From Paraburkholderia nodosa DSM 21604 (lineage in GTDB: Bacteria; Pseudomonadota; Gammaproteobacteria; Burkholderiales; Burkholderiaceae), in NCBI RefSeq assembly GCF_000519185.1, contig NZ_JAFA01000004.1, positions 100,110 to 164,109 of the forward strand: a stretch of DNA of 64,000 nt, read 5' to 3'. Below are positions 35,028 to 46,700 of this stretch, piece after piece (positions within the stretch are counted from its first letter, which is position 1; each line of letters starts with the position of its first letter). The notes below the pieces were generated by a model that was not told the origin of the DNA, searched no databases, and saw nothing but the letters and a program-made list of their open reading frames with translations. The position numbers and the translations under genes were made by a program.

Positions 35028-37279
35028 GGCGTCGGCTTCTTTTCGGGCGCACGTGGCGCCGAGCTGGCGGTTGAGTTCGCGGTTGAGTTGGCGTCGTTCG
35101 CGCCTGCACCGGCGCTCGGGTCGGCCTGCGTGCGAGCGACAGCCTCGCGTGCGCGTACGACGGCTTCGACGCGCGCGGCGACGGCCGCATCGGCGAACAG
35201 CGTCTCGACGGGTAGCGGCAGGCGGCGGCGCCAGTTCGGATGCTCGTCGATCGAGCCGGGCAGATTCGGCTGCTCGGACAACGCTAGCAGGTCTTCGAGC
35301 GGGCAGGTGACGAGCGGGCTCCGCGTTGCCGCGACATAGGCGAGCGCGGCATTCACGGGCGGATCGTCGGCCGGCGGCGGATCGGTGTCGCGCGGCGCGA
35401 GCCCGCTGTGCTGCAACGCGTGCCAGAGCGCGACGCGATCCGTCGCGCGCCGCGCGTGGTCGAGAGCGACGGGGTCGAGCCCGTCGGCACGCGGGAGCGT
35501 CTGGCCGATGCGGTTGCGCCAGTCGATGTCCGCGCCGCTCCACCATCCCGCGACGGTCGGCAGGTCGTGCGTGGTGGTCGTCGCGACGCCGTGCGGGTCC
35601 CAGCGCGCGGGCGCGAGAAAACCCTTGCCGTCGTGCTCGAACCACAGCACGCGAATGCCGTAGAGGCCGTGCGCGGCGAGCCGTTCGCGCAGCCCTGGCG
35701 GGACGGTGCCGAGGTCTTCGCCAATCACGATCGCGCGATGCCGCCACGATTCGAGCGCGATGAGCCGCACGAGGTCGTCGAACGGATAGCGCAGATACGC
35801 GCCGTGGCGCGCGCTTTCGCCTTCGGGCACGAGCCAGAGCCTGCGCAGCCCGAGGATATGGTCGATGCGCACGCCGCCCGCATGGGCGAAGGCCGCGCGC
35901 AGCATGTCGATGAACGCGCGAAAGCCGTTGTTGTGCATGGCTCGCGGCGAGAACGTCGTGAGACCCCAGCTTTGCCCGGCCTGGTTGAAGATGTCGGGCG
36001 GCGCGCCGACCGAAACGCGTTGCAGCATGTCCTGCGGCAGCGACCACGCGTGCGAGCCGGCGCCGTCGCAGCCCACGGCAAGGTCGGCAACTAGGCCGAT
36101 CGCCATGCCGGCCTCGCGCGCGCTGCGCTGCGCGCCCGAGAGCCCTTGCGCCGCGAGCCATTGCAGGAAGCAGTGAAAGTCGACTTCGCGACGGTGCTCC
36201 TGCGCGAACGTCGCCACGTCGGCGCTGCGCGGGTCGCGCAGCGGCTCGGGCCAGTCGCGCCAGTGGCGCTCGCCACCGGGGCCGCGCAGCATGGCTTCCT
36301 GCAGCGCCTCGAAACGCGCGTGGTCTTCGAGCGCCTCGCCGCCCTGTGCGCGGAATGCGTCGAAGGCGGCGGCATGCGGCGAGCCGCTCGCGCGCTCTTC
36401 GGTGTCGAAGCGCTCGAACAGCGCGCGCAGCACCTTGAGCTTGAGCGGCAACGCACGCTGCCAGTCCACGAGCGGCGCGGCTTCGAGTTCGCGCCAGGCG
36501 TCGAGCGCGTTCGCGGCCGCGCTCGCGTCGTGCGCGGCCTTGGCGCCGAATACCGCGGCGGGGTCGATATGTGCGACGTTGACCCACAGGCGCGATGAAG
36601 GCGAATAGGGGCTGAAGTGGCCCGGCTCGGCGCTGAACATCGCATGGGTCGGGCTGACCGCGAGCGCCTGTGCACCGCGCCGCGCGCTTTCCGCTGCCAG
36701 TGCGGCGAGCGCGGTGTAGTCGCCGATACCGCCGTCGCCATTGCGTCGGAGTCCATACAATTGTGCGGCGAGGCCCCACAGCGGCGGCACCGCGCCGCTG
36801 TCGCCGTGACGGGCGCGCCAGGCGTCGGCGACGGTATGGCAGTGCGGCGGCGCGACCGCAATCGTCAAGCGATGGTCGTTGACGGTGAGCGTGTGGTAGC
36901 CCGGCTCCGCAAGCGGCGCGAGCAGTGCGCTCTCGCCGCGCGGCGAGGTGAAGCGGCCTTCGATATGCTCGCCGCTTTCGAGGTCGATGCGATAGTGGCT
37001 GCCCGCGCGTACGGCCGAAGGCGGCAGTTCGATCGCGCTGTCGTATTCGGTGGTGATGAGCGGCGGCAGTCGCCGCGCCGACTGTTCCGCATTGAGCGCG
37101 GAGGTGCTCTGGCGGATTTGCGCGGCGTTGGCGCAAGGCAGGCTCGCGCATTCCAGCAGGGCGGCGAGCGTGCTGTCGGGCACGCGCTGCACGGCGCCGT
37201 GCGCGTCGGTCCATTCGACCTCGAAGCCCGCGCGGGCGGCCAGGGTCGCGAGCGTTTCGCTGCGGCGCGCCATGCTCAT
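35024..37279 (-). CDS. malQ: 4-alpha-glucanotransferase (amylomaltase)
   Basis: A 751-residue GH77 enzyme that transfers glucan segments between alpha-1,4 chains. PPLWGLAAQLYGLRRNGDGGIGD marks the start of the catalytic region. GVRIDHILGLRRLWLVPEG contains the nucleophile Asp, VIGEDLGTVPPGLR the acid/base Glu, and TTTHDLPTVAGWW the third carboxylate. An N-terminal domain of about 150 residues precedes it. The C-terminal tail after residue 715 is Ala/Ser/Asn/Pro-rich and probably disordered. Start and stop overlap treZ and treY by four bases each, so translation is likely coupled. Confidence 0.93.
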   Translation of the reverse strand: MSMARRSETLATLAARAGFEVEWTDAHGAVQRVPDSTLAALLECASLPCANAAQIRQSTSALNAEQSARRLPPLITTEYDSAIELPPSAVRAGSHYRIDLESGEHIEGRFTSPRGESALLAPLAEPGYHTLTVNDHRLTIAVAPPHCHTVADAWRARHGDSGAVPPLWGLAAQLYGLRRNGDGGIGDYTALAALAAESARRGAQALAVSPTHAMFSAEPGHFSPYSPSSRLWVNVAHIDPAAVFGAKAAHDASAAANALDAWRELEAAPLVDWQRALPLKLKVLRALFERFDTEERASGSPHAAAFDAFRAQGGEALEDHARFEALQEAMLRGPGGERHWRDWPEPLRDPRSADVATFAQEHRREVDFHCFLQWLAAQGLSGAQRSAREAGMAIGLVADLAVGCDGAGSHAWSLPQDMLQRVSVGAPPDIFNQAGQSWGLTTFSPRAMHNNGFRAFIDMLRAAFAHAGGVRIDHILGLRRLWLVPEGESARHGAYLRYPFDDLVRLIALESWRHRAIVIGEDLGTVPPGLRERLAAHGLYGIRVLWFEHDGKGFLAPARWDPHGVATTTTHDLPTVAGWWSGADIDWRNRIGQTLPRADGLDPVALDHARRATDRVALWHALQHSGLAPRDTDPPPADDPPVNAALAYVAATRSPLVTCPLEDLLALSEQPNLPGSIDEHPNWRRRLPLPVETLFADAAVAARVEAVVRAREAVARTQADPSAGAGANDANSTANSTASSAPRAPEKKPTP

Positions 37280-39177
37280 GCGTTGGGCTCCTCGCGATGC
37301 ACGACGCGCGCGTCGTGTTCGCTCGAATACTCGGGTACGTTGCCGGTGAGCCATGCAATGCACGCGCTCTCGGGCAGCACGCCATTGTCGGCATGGTCGC
37401 GCGCACGCGGCGGCGTTTCGAAGATCACCATGCCCTCGGGCCGTGGATCGAGCGGCACGCCGTCGCGGCCCAGGTTCAGCGCGATCGTAAGCGTTTCGCC
37501 ATCGTCGAGGCGCCAGCGCGCGACGAGCGCGGCGAGGCCGTTCGCGGCGTCGTCGGCGAGCACCGTCGCGCCGAGCGCACGTGCGTGGCGCAGGCGCGGC
37601 ATCAGCAAATGCGCACGCACGCATAGCGCCGATTTGTAGAAGTGCATCCATTCGAGCCGTTCGCCGTCGAGCGGCGCGTCGGCCAGCGGCGACGAATTCA
37701 GGAAGGTCTGCAGATCGTTCGGATCGGGAATGCGCGCGCGGCTAGCCTCGTCATTGAACGCGGTGAATGCCTTGAATTCGCGGCGGCGGCCTTCGCGTAC
37801 CGCATCGGCGAGCTGACCGGTGAAGGCGGTGAAGAACTGGAACGGCTGCGTCGAGCCGTATTCCTCTTCCATGAAGAGCAGCGGAATTTGCGGCGATAGC
37901 AGCAGCATTGCCGTGGCCGCGCGCAGGGCGTCGTCGTCGGCCAGCGTGCGCAGCCGGTCGCCGAGCGCGCGGTTGCCGATCTGGTCGTGGTTCTGCAAGA
38001 ACATCACGAACGCGGTGGGCGGCAGGTGCGCGCTCGGTTCGCCGCGCGGCTCGCCCGCATGCACGGGCGACGGGTCGCCCTGGTACACGAAGCCTTCGCC
38101 GAGCACGCGCGCGAGTTTGCCGATGGGGGAGTCCGTGAAGGCGCGATAGTAGCCTTCCGATTCGCCGGTCAGTAGCACGTGAAAGCAGTGATGCGCGTCG
38201 TCGTTCCATTGCGCGCTGAAGTGCGATTCGAGCAGATTGGCTTCGTTGTGCTCGTTTTCGAGTACGAGGTGCACATGGCGGCCGGGCTCGACGCGCGCCT
38301 TCACGTGGTCGGCCAGTTCGCGCAGCCAGTCGATGTTGCCGATCGCGTGCGCAGCGTCGATGCGCAGACCGTCGAAGCGATATTCCGTGAGCCAGTAGAG
38401 CGCGTTGTCGCAGTAGAAGTCGCGCACTTCGAAGCGGTCGAAGTCGAGCGCTTCGCCCCACGGTGTCTTCACGTCCTGGCGGAAAAACGGCTTGGCATAG
38501 TGGCCGAGCCAGTTCCCGTCGGGGCCGAAATGGTTGTACACGACGTCGATGAACATCTGCAGCCCCAGCCCATGCGCGGCATCGACCAGCGCCTTCAGTT
38601 CTTCAGGACTGCCATAGGCCGCGTGCGGCGCGTAAGGCAGCACGACGTCGTAGCCCCAGCCGCGCTCGCCCGGATAGTCGTTGAGCGGCATGAGTTCGAC
38701 GGCCGTCACGCCAAGCGCTGCCAGCGCGGGCAGTCGTTTCATTACACCCTGATATCCGCCCAGCGCGCCCACGTGCAGCTCGTAGATCACGGTCTCTTCC
38801 CAGGGGCGCCCTTGCCAGTGCGCATGCTGCCAGGCGTACGCGCGCGGGTCGAGCACTTCGCTCGGTCCGTGTACGCCCTGCGGCTGGAAGCGCGATGCGG
38901 GGTCGGGTACGCGTTGCTGGCCGTCGATGCAGTAGCGGTATAGCGTGCCCGGCCCGCACGGCGCCTGCGCTTCGAACCAGCCGTTGCCGCTCGGCGTCAT
39001 GTCGAGCGGCGGTGCGTCTCTCACGTTCTCGAACACGACCTGCACCGTTTGACACGACGGCGCCCAGAAGCGAAAGCGCGTATGCGGCTGCGCGTGCGCC
39101 GCGCCGATCAACTGCGCGCCGAACGGCAGGCAATGCATGTACTGGCGGGTGTGCGGATCGTGCGAAAGCGGGGACAT
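37276..39177 (-). CDS. treZ: Malto-oligosyltrehalose trehalohydrolase
   Basis: A 633-residue GH13 enzyme that releases trehalose from the chains made by TreY. An N-terminal CBM48-like domain (FRFWAPSCQTVQVVFENV) is followed by the barrel with YELHVGALGGYQGVMKRLPALA. FDGLRIDAAHAIGN holds the nucleophile Asp and HLVLENEHNEANLL the acid/base Glu; VMFLQNHDQIGNRALGDRL is typical of TreZ. The start at 39177 (MSPLSHDPHTRQYMH) follows CAGGAATCCACC; an upstream open frame overlaps glgX and is rejected. It ends in a four-base overlap with malQ. Confidence 0.94.
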   Translation of the reverse strand: MSPLSHDPHTRQYMHCLPFGAQLIGAAHAQPHTRFRFWAPSCQTVQVVFENVRDAPPLDMTPSGNGWFEAQAPCGPGTLYRYCIDGQQRVPDPASRFQPQGVHGPSEVLDPRAYAWQHAHWQGRPWEETVIYELHVGALGGYQGVMKRLPALAALGVTAVELMPLNDYPGERGWGYDVVLPYAPHAAYGSPEELKALVDAAHGLGLQMFIDVVYNHFGPDGNWLGHYAKPFFRQDVKTPWGEALDFDRFEVRDFYCDNALYWLTEYRFDGLRIDAAHAIGNIDWLRELADHVKARVEPGRHVHLVLENEHNEANLLESHFSAQWNDDAHHCFHVLLTGESEGYYRAFTDSPIGKLARVLGEGFVYQGDPSPVHAGEPRGEPSAHLPPTAFVMFLQNHDQIGNRALGDRLRTLADDDALRAATAMLLLSPQIPLLFMEEEYGSTQPFQFFTAFTGQLADAVREGRRREFKAFTAFNDEASRARIPDPNDLQTFLNSSPLADAPLDGERLEWMHFYKSALCVRAHLLMPRLRHARALGATVLADDAANGLAALVARWRLDDGETLTIALNLGRDGVPLDPRPEGMVIFETPPRARDHADNGVLPESACIAWLTGNVPEYSSEHDARVVHREEPNA

Positions 39178-39203
39178 GGTGGATTCCTGGTTGCGTCCTG
39201 TTC

Positions 39204-41423
39204 CTATCCAGCGGCGGCTTCGTCCGGGCCCGCGGGGGCGACCGACCCGGACGCGCCCGGCGTGCGGCGCGGGTCCGGCGTGGGCGCGTCGCCGCGCGTG
39301 CCCGCTGGCCGGTGCGTGTCGGCTCGCGCCGGACGGGCGCGGAGCACGGCGAGCGCGCGCGCAGCCAGCTCGTACGTCGTGTCGGGCAGCGCGTAGGGCG
39401 CCGCGTCGGGACGCGCGGTATCGAGCAGCACCTCCCATGCCATGCGCGGCGCGGGCGCGACGAACGTCACCGCGCCCTGCGAGGCGTTCAGCATCATCAA
39501 CAATACTTCCATTTGGCCGTGGAGTCCCGCTCCCGCGCGCCGCATGGTGAACGCGCTCGCTTCCGGGTCGTGCCAGGCCTCGGGCGAGAGCGACTCGCCG
39601 CGTTCGTCGAACCAGTCGATGTCGTGCACGCCGGGCATCAGTTCGCGCTCGCCGAACAGAAAGCGCGTTTCGTGCAGCAGCGGATGCTCGCGGCGCAGCG
39701 CGATCACGCGCGCGGCGAAACGCGTCATGGCCTTGCCCTGGGGCGTGTCGGCGAGCGCCCAGTCGAACCACGAAATGTCGTTGTCCTGGCAGTACGCGTT
39801 GTTGTTGCCGCGTTGCGTGCGGCAGGCCTCGTCGCCCGCGAGCAGCATGGGCGTGCCGAGCGCGATGAGGAGCGTGGCCATCATCGAGCGGGCCACGCGC
39901 GCACGCGTGGCGAGGATGGCGGGGTCGTCGGTCGGGCCTTCCACGCCCCAGTTCGCGCTCCAGTTTTCATTGTGACCGTCGCGGTTCTCTTCGCCGTTGG
40001 CCTCGTTATGCTTGCGCTCGTACGAAACGAGGTCGGCGAGCGTGAAGCCGTCGTGCGAGGTGACGAAATTGATCGACGCCCAGGGCCGGCGCTTGCGTTT
40101 GTCGAACAGGTCCGCGCTGCCGGTCAGGCGCGCCGCGAGGTCGGCGCGCTGGCCCGGCGCGCCGCGCCAGTAGCGCCGCACGCTGTCGCGAAACCGATCG
40201 TTCCATTCGGAAAAGCCGGGCGGGTGATTGCCGAGCTGATAACCGCCCGGGCCCACGTCCCACGGCTCGGAAATCAGCTTGCACTGCGAAAGCACCGGGT
40301 CCTGGCGCAGCACGTCGAAGAAGCCGCCGTTCGGGTCGAAGCCCGCGGGCTCGCGCCCGAGTGTCACGCCGAGGTCGAAGCGAAAGCCGTCGATGCCATA
40401 TGACGTGGTCCAGTGGCGCAGCGAGTCGGCGACCATCTGCAGCACGCGCGGATGCGAGAGGTCGAGTGTGTTGCCGCAGCCCGTGTCGTTGATGAAGTGG
40501 CGCTCGTCGCCAGGCACGCAGCGGTAATAGCTGGCGTTGTCGAGGCCGCGCCACGAGACGGTAGGCCCCATTTCGCCGCCTTCGCAGGTGTGGTTGTAGA
40601 CCACGTCGAGAAAGACTTCGATACCCGCCGCATGAAGCTGCCGCACGGCGATGCGCATTTCGTCGGTGTCGTAGCCCACCAGGTAGCTGGGCTCGGGCGC
40701 GAAGAACGCGGCCGCGTTGTAGCCCCAGTAGTTGCGCAGCCCGCGATCGATCAGAAAGCGCTCGGAGAGAAACGCGTGGACTGGCAGGATCTCGATGGCC
40801 GTCACGCCGAGCTTGTGCAGGTGCTCGATGAAACGCGGCGCGGCTAGCCCGGCGAAGGTGCCCCGCATGTGCGTGCGCAAATCGTGACGCTGCATCGAAA
40901 GACCGCGCAGATGCGCTTCGTAAATCACAGTGTCGCCCCACGGCGTATTGGGCCGCCGGTCGCGCGACCAGTCGAAGTTGTCGTTCACGACCACGCACTT
41001 GGGCATGGCCGGTGCCGAGTCGCGCCGATCGATCGAGAGGTCCACGCGGTTCGAATGCGCGCGGTAGCCATAGAGCGTGTCCGACCAGCGGAACTGGCCG
41101 ATGAGCTGCTTCGCGTAGGGGTCCAGCAGCAGCTTGTGCGGATTGAAGCGGTGCCCCAGATGCGGCTGATAGGGCCCATGCGCGCGCAGGCCGTAGACGG
41201 TGCCGGGATGCGCGCCCGGCAGATAGCCGTGCCACACCTCGTCGGTGCATTCGGGCAAGGTGTAGCGAATGCGTTCCTTGCGGCCGGTGGGGTCGAAGAG
41301 GCACAGCTCGATGCGCCATGCGTGGGCGGAGAACACGGCGAAGTTGGTGCCGAGTCCGTCCCACGTCGCCCCGAGCGGCCAGGGGGAGCCGGGCAGCAGG
41401 CGCTCAGGCGGACCGTTTGCCAT
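39204..41423 (-). CDS. glgX: Glycogen debranching enzyme (isoamylase type)
   Basis: A 739-residue GH13_11 enzyme that hydrolyses alpha-1,6 branches. The N-terminal CBM48 region begins GSPWPLGATWDGLGTNFAVF. The barrel carries YEAHLRGLSMQ, NYWGYNAAAFFAPEPSY, the nucleophile region GIDGFRFDLGVTLGRE and the acid/base segment LISEPWDVGPGGYQLG. It could equally be called TreX in a trehalose context: it would supply linear chains to TreY. The C-terminal 35 residues are Pro/Ala/Asp-rich. It lies 26 bases before treZ and 78 after glgB. Confidence 0.93.
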   Translation of the reverse strand: MANGPPERLLPGSPWPLGATWDGLGTNFAVFSAHAWRIELCLFDPTGRKERIRYTLPECTDEVWHGYLPGAHPGTVYGLRAHGPYQPHLGHRFNPHKLLLDPYAKQLIGQFRWSDTLYGYRAHSNRVDLSIDRRDSAPAMPKCVVVNDNFDWSRDRRPNTPWGDTVIYEAHLRGLSMQRHDLRTHMRGTFAGLAAPRFIEHLHKLGVTAIEILPVHAFLSERFLIDRGLRNYWGYNAAAFFAPEPSYLVGYDTDEMRIAVRQLHAAGIEVFLDVVYNHTCEGGEMGPTVSWRGLDNASYYRCVPGDERHFINDTGCGNTLDLSHPRVLQMVADSLRHWTTSYGIDGFRFDLGVTLGREPAGFDPNGGFFDVLRQDPVLSQCKLISEPWDVGPGGYQLGNHPPGFSEWNDRFRDSVRRYWRGAPGQRADLAARLTGSADLFDKRKRRPWASINFVTSHDGFTLADLVSYERKHNEANGEENRDGHNENWSANWGVEGPTDDPAILATRARVARSMMATLLIALGTPMLLAGDEACRTQRGNNNAYCQDNDISWFDWALADTPQGKAMTRFAARVIALRREHPLLHETRFLFGERELMPGVHDIDWFDERGESLSPEAWHDPEASAFTMRRAGAGLHGQMEVLLMMLNASQGAVTFVAPAPRMAWEVLLDTARPDAAPYALPDTTYELAARALAVLRARPARADTHRPAGTRGDAPTPDPRRTPGASGSVAPAGPDEAAAG

Positions 41424-41501
41424 GACGATGCTCCATGTGTTGTTCTTCGTTTTGCATCGGGTTCCTGATCCAATCCCGCCGCCGTGCCGCGCCGCGCCGA
41501 C

Positions 41502-43718
41502 TTATCGGCGCAGGCGCAGGATCAGCGTGCCGAGCGGCGGCAGGACGAGTGCGGCCGACTGCGGCTTGCCGTGGCTCACCACGCTCTCCGTGGTGACGAG
41601 GCCCCCGTTGCCGATGTTCGAGCCGCCGTACACCTCGGCGTCGGTGTTGAGTGCCTCTTCCCACTGTCCCGGCTGCGGCATGCCGATACGGTAGCCGTGG
41701 CGCGGCACCGGCGTGAAGTTGCAGATCACCACGATCTCGCGGCCCGAGCCGTCCACGCGGCGCCATGCGAGCACGCTGTTTTCGTTGTCGTCGGAAACCA
41801 GCCATTCGAAGCCGCCCGGTTCCGAGTCGAGCGTGTAGAGCGCAGGCTCGCTCGCGTAGAGGCGGTTGAGGTCGCGCACGAGCGTTTGCACGCCGCGGTG
41901 CAGCGGGTCGTCGAGCAGGTTCCAGTGCGGCGTGCCGTCGTGATCGAATTCGGCCATCTGCCCGAATTCGCCGCCCATGAACAGCAGCTTCTTGCCGGGG
42001 TGCGCCCACATGAAGCCGAAATACGCGCGCAGGTTTGCGAACTTCTGCCAGCGGTCGCCCGGCATCTTGCCTAGTAGCGACCCTTTGCCGTGCACCACTT
42101 CGTCGTGCGACAGCGGCAGCACGAAGCGCTCGGACCACGCGTAGACCATCGCGAACGTCATCAGGTGATGGTGAAAGCGGCGATAAACGGGGTCTTCGTG
42201 CATGTAGCGCAGCGTGTCGTGCATCCAGCCCATGTTCCACTTGAACTGAAAGCCGAGGCCGCCATCCTCGAGGCGCGCCGTGACGCCTGGCCATGCTGTG
42301 GATTCCTCAGCAATGGTGATGACGCCGGGGCGTTGCGGAACGTATTGAGTTTCGTGATTGAGGCGCTTGAGAAACGCAATCGATTCGAGGTTTTCGCGGC
42401 CGCCGTAGATGTTGGGCACCCACTCGCCTTGCGCGCGCGAATAGTCGCGGTAGAGCATCGAGGCGACCGCGTCCACGCGCAGCGCATCCACGTGGTAGCG
42501 CATGAGCCACGCAAGGCCCGACGCGACCAGGAACGCGCTCACCTCGCGGCGTCCCAGGTTGTAGATCATCGTGTTCCAGTCGGGGTGATAGCCCTCGCGC
42601 GGGTCGGCATGCTCGTAGAGCGCCGTGCCGTCGAAATCGATGAGACCGTGCGCGTCGTTCGGGAAGTGCGCGGGCACCCAGTCGAGAATCACGCCAAGGC
42701 CCGCTTCGTGCGCACGATCGACGAATGCCGCGAAGTCCACCGGCGCGCCAAGACGCGCGGTGGGGGCGAACTGCGCTAGCGGCTGATAGCCCCACGAGCC
42801 GCCAAACGGATGTTCCGCCACCGGCAGCAATTCGATGTGCGTGAAGCCCATGCCCTGCGCGTAGGGGATCAGGCGCTCGGCGAGCGCGCCCCAGTCGGGC
42901 GCGGGGGCGTCCGCGCCTTGCGTAGGCAGCCATGAAGGCGCATGCACCTCATAGACCGACATGGCCGCGCGCGCGTTCTGCCGTTCGGCGCGCGTTTGCA
43001 ACCACTCCTGATCGCGCCAGGCGTAGTGATCGATCGCTTCGACGGGCGCGACGATCGACGCCGTGCCCGGCGGGCATTCCGTCTGCAGCGCGCAGGGATC
43101 GGCTTTGAGCGGGAGGACCACGCCGCGCGCGCCGAGTATCTCGTACTTGTAGCGCGCACCGGGCGCCACACGCGGAATGAAAAGCTCCCATACGCCTGCT
43201 TCGTGGCGCAGCCGCATGGGGTGACGCCGCCCGTCCCACGCGTTGAAGTCGCCCACCACGGAGACGCGCTTCGCATTCGGCGCCCAGACAGCGAAGCGCA
43301 CGCCGGGTACGCCATCGCAAGTCACGGGCCGCGCGCCGAGGCATTCGAGCACGGCGTAGGGGTCGCCGTCCGCGAGACGTACGAGCGCTTCGTGGGAGAG
43401 ATGCGGGCCGAATGAATAGGTATCCTCGATTTCCTGGCTCACGCCATGCCAGTCGACCACGAGCCGGTAGGGCACCGCTTCCGCGAGCGGCCCTGCGTAG
43501 AGTCCTGCGGGATGCACGAGCGAGAGTTCGCCGAGCGTGTGGGCGCGGTCGCGCGCCACCACGCTCGCGCCCGAGGCGTTCGGCAGCCAGGCGCGCACGT
43601 AGGGGGCGCCGTCCACCCAGTGCAGCCCGAGCACAGAGAAAGGATCGGAGTGGTACGCACCGGCGAGTGCGTCGGCGTCGTGGGGATTCAGGCCGGCTTG
43701 GGCCGCGCGCTCAACCAT
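41502..43718 (-). CDS. glgB: 1,4-alpha-glucan branching enzyme
   Basis: A 738-residue GH13_9 enzyme that makes alpha-1,6 branches. An N-terminal carbohydrate-binding domain ([13 protein letters not shown]) and CBM48 ([20 protein letters not shown]) precede the barrel. [19 protein letters not shown] holds the nucleophile Asp, [13 protein letters not shown] the acid/base Glu, and [19 protein letters not shown] is the family signature. The ATG at 43718 is preferred over a GTG six bases upstream because GGAGG is then correctly spaced. It overlaps the treS-mak stop by eight bases. Confidence 0.95.
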   Translation of the reverse strand: MVERAAQAGLNPHDADALAGAYHSDPFSVLGLHWVDGAPYVRAWLPNASGASVVARDRAHTLGELSLVHPAGLYAGPLAEAVPYRLVVDWHGVSQEIEDTYSFGPHLSHEALVRLADGDPYAVLECLGARPVTCDGVPGVRFAVWAPNAKRVSVVGDFNAWDGRRHPMRLRHEAGVWELFIPRVAPGARYKYEILGARGVVLPLKADPCALQTECPPGTASIVAPVEAIDHYAWRDQEWLQTRAERQNARAAMSVYEVHAPSWLPTQGADAPAPDWGALAERLIPYAQGMGFTHIELLPVAEHPFGGSWGYQPLAQFAPTARLGAPVDFAAFVDRAHEAGLGVILDWVPAHFPNDAHGLIDFDGTALYEHADPREGYHPDWNTMIYNLGRREVSAFLVASGLAWLMRYHVDALRVDAVASMLYRDYSRAQGEWVPNIYGGRENLESIAFLKRLNHETQYVPQRPGVITIAEESTAWPGVTARLEDGGLGFQFKWNMGWMHDTLRYMHEDPVYRRFHHHLMTFAMVYAWSERFVLPLSHDEVVHGKGSLLGKMPGDRWQKFANLRAYFGFMWAHPGKKLLFMGGEFGQMAEFDHDGTPHWNLLDDPLHRGVQTLVRDLNRLYASEPALYTLDSEPGGFEWLVSDDNENSVLAWRRVDGSGREIVVICNFTPVPRHGYRIGMPQPGQWEEALNTDAEVYGGSNIGNGGLVTTESVVSHGKPQSAALVLPPLGTLILRLRR

Positions 43719-46700
43719 GGCCACCTCCGCCGGAATGCGATTGCGTGGACTGCGTGGGCGTGAGCCCGAGCACGCGGGCCGCCAGCGCCGCGAGACCGCG
43801 TACCGGCAGCGCGAGCCAGGTGGGGCGGTTGGCCGCTTCGTAGCGGATCTCGTAAGCCGCTTTCTCGATCAGGAACAGGTCGAGCAGCGCCTGCTCCTGC
43901 GAAGCGCTGACGAGCGTAAGCGGTCCTTCTGCCACGGCTGCGCGGTACTGGCTCAGGAACGCTTCGGCCGCATAGCCGCGGAAGCGTTCGAACAGGGCAC
44001 GCTTGCGATCGACGACTTGCTGCGGCGCGCTTTCGAGCGTCGATTGCGCGGCGGCGCCCGCATACGAGAGCGAGCGCAACAGGCCCGCCACGTCGCGCAG
44101 CGGCGAGGCCTTGGCGCGCCGGTATTCGAGCGCCCGCGCGGGCTCGCCTTCGAAGTCGATCAAATACGCGTCGCCCTGGGAAAGCAGGACCTGGCCCAGG
44201 TGGAAATCGCCGTGGATGCGGATGCGCGCGGCCTTGGTGTCGTCCGGCACGAGTTCGTCGATCTTCGCGACAAGCGCCTTGCGCCGATCGATCAGGCTGC
44301 GCGCGAGATCGCGTGCGTCGTCGTCGAGCATTTGCTCGTCTTCGCCCGTATGCCGCGCGACGATGTCGAGCGCTTCGTTGAGCATGGACTTCGCGTCGGC
44401 TATCCAGGCGCGCACGTCCTCGGGGGTCGCGGCAACGGGCGCGAAGGCTTCGTCGTCACTGGGTCTCGAGAGCAACGCGTGCAGCTCGCCCAGCCGCTTG
44501 CCGATGGCGCCGATCACCGCGCAGTAGCCCTGCACGGCTTCTTCTTCGTGCGCCTGGTCGGCGCTCGTGTCGTCGTCCACCGCGAGAGCGAGTTCGTCGA
44601 TCGTGCGGCGCAGATAGTCGAGCGCCCAGTCCCACGCGTTGCCCTGATTGTCGATGAAACCTTGCACGATGATGAGCGTATGCGGCACGCCCGCGGGATC
44701 GACGCGCACCACTTCGCCATACAGCGGCGCGGTGTTCGCGTAGCCGAGCTTCGTGAGGTAGCGGCTCATTTCCGCTTCGGGGTGCACGCCCGCCATCAGG
44801 CGGCGCACGATTTTGAGCACGAGGGTTTCCGCGATCACGAGCGAGCTGTTGCTCTGCTCCGCGGCGAGCCAGCGCACTTCCGGCGTGTCGCCAAAGTCGA
44901 GTTCGTCGAGGCGCTCGGTCGGCTCGAAGCGGATCGTGCTCTGCTGCACGGTAGGCACCGCGGCGCGCTCGCGCAGCTTGCGCAGCACGCCGTAGGCGAA
45001 CCACGGCAGCGAAAACGCATCCGTGAGATAGCCCACCGTGCGGCCGCGCCGCACCCGCGAGAGCGCGAGCTGAATGTGCAGCGGCGTGGTGATTTCGGTG
45101 CCCCACGTAATGGCGATTGGGAGGACGTAGCGCTCGCTCGTGCCATCCGCAAGCTCGGCCTCGATCTCCGTGAACGCGAAGCCCGCGCCGTAAATCGTCG
45201 TGAGCGCCGCGAGACGCACGGCGCGCAGTGGCTTGTCCTTGGAGGCGAACCAGCGGCGACGCGAGAGCCACGAAGGCAGCACTTCCGATTCGAGCAGCCG
45301 CACGTTTTCGGGCGTCGCACCGGCTTGCCCTTCGCGGATCACCACAGTCACGAACTCGGGCAATTGCTCCGAGGTCGGCTGGCTCCACGAAGGCCGCTGA
45401 TCGCCCGCGCTCAGGAGGAACCACAGGAAGCCGTAGGGCGGGAATGTCAGCAGATAGGGCAACTGCCCGACGGCCGGGAACACGGAGTCGGCCGTCATCT
45501 CGACGGGGGACATGCCCGCGAACTCGGAAAGATCGAGTTCCACCGCCTGCGGCGCGCGCGACAGATTCGCCACACACAGGATCGGCGCTTCGCCGGGCAT
45601 TTCGCGCAGGTACGCGAGGATCTTGCGGTTCGCAGGCCGCAGGAAGCGGATCGTGCCGCGCCCGAACGCCTGCTTCGCGCGGCGCGTGGCGAGCATGCGG
45701 CGCGTCCAGTTGAGCAGCGAATGCGGGTCGCGGCTTTGCGCTTCGACGTTGATGGCGTCGTAGCCGTAGAGCGAGCCCATGAGCGGCGGCAGCACGAGCT
45801 GTTCGGGGTCGGCGCGCGAGAAGCCACCATTGCGGTCCGACGACCACTGCATCGGCGTGCGCACGCCGTCGCGGTCGCCCAGGTGAATGTTGTCGCCCAT
45901 GCCGAGTTCGTCGCCGTAATAGATCACGGGCGTGCCGGGCATGGAGAGCAGCAGCGAGTTGATGAGTTCGATGCGGCGCCGGTCGCGCTCCATGAGCGGC
46001 GCGAGACGACGGCGAATGCCGAGGTTCAGGCGCGCGCGCCGGTCGCTCGCGTAGGTGTTCCAGAGGTAGTCGCGCTCGGAGTCAGTCACCATTTCGAGCG
46101 TGAGTTCGTCGTGATTGCGCAGGAAGATCGCCCACTGGCAGCTCGGCAGCAAGTCAGGCGTCTGCTTCATGATGTCGAGAATCGGGAAGCGGTCCTCGCT
46201 CGCAATCGCCATGTAGAGGCGCGGCATGAGCGGGAAGTGGAACGCCATGTGGCATTCGTCTTCGTTGCCGAAGTACTCCTGCACGTCTTCCGGCCACTGG
46301 TTCGCTTCGGCCAGCAGCATTCGGTTCGGGTAGTGCTCGTCGATGGCCGCGCGGATGCGTTTGAGAATGCCATGCGTTTCGGGCAGGTTCTCGTTGTTCG
46401 TGCCTTCACGCTCCACGAGGTAAGGCACGGCGTCCAGACGCAGCCCGTCGATGCCCATGTCGAGCCAGAAGCGCATGACCTGCAGCACCTCGCGCAGCAC
46501 GGCCGGATTGTCGAAGTTCAGGTCGGGCTGGTGCGAATAGAAGCGGTGCCAGTAGTACGCGCCCGCCACCGGGTCGTGCGTCCAGTTCGATGGCTCCGTG
46601 TCGATGAAGATGATGCGCGTGCCCTGGTACTTCTGGTCGGTGTCGGACCACACATAGTAGTTGCGATGATTCGAGCCGGGCTTGGCACGGCGCGCGCGCT

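Noticed and set aside
32133..37406. A 1757-codon open frame spanning treY and the malQ region
   Set aside because: Only the downstream part (from 35027) matches treY. The rest is an out-of-frame shadow of malQ with no family resemblance and heavy Arg/Ala bias.
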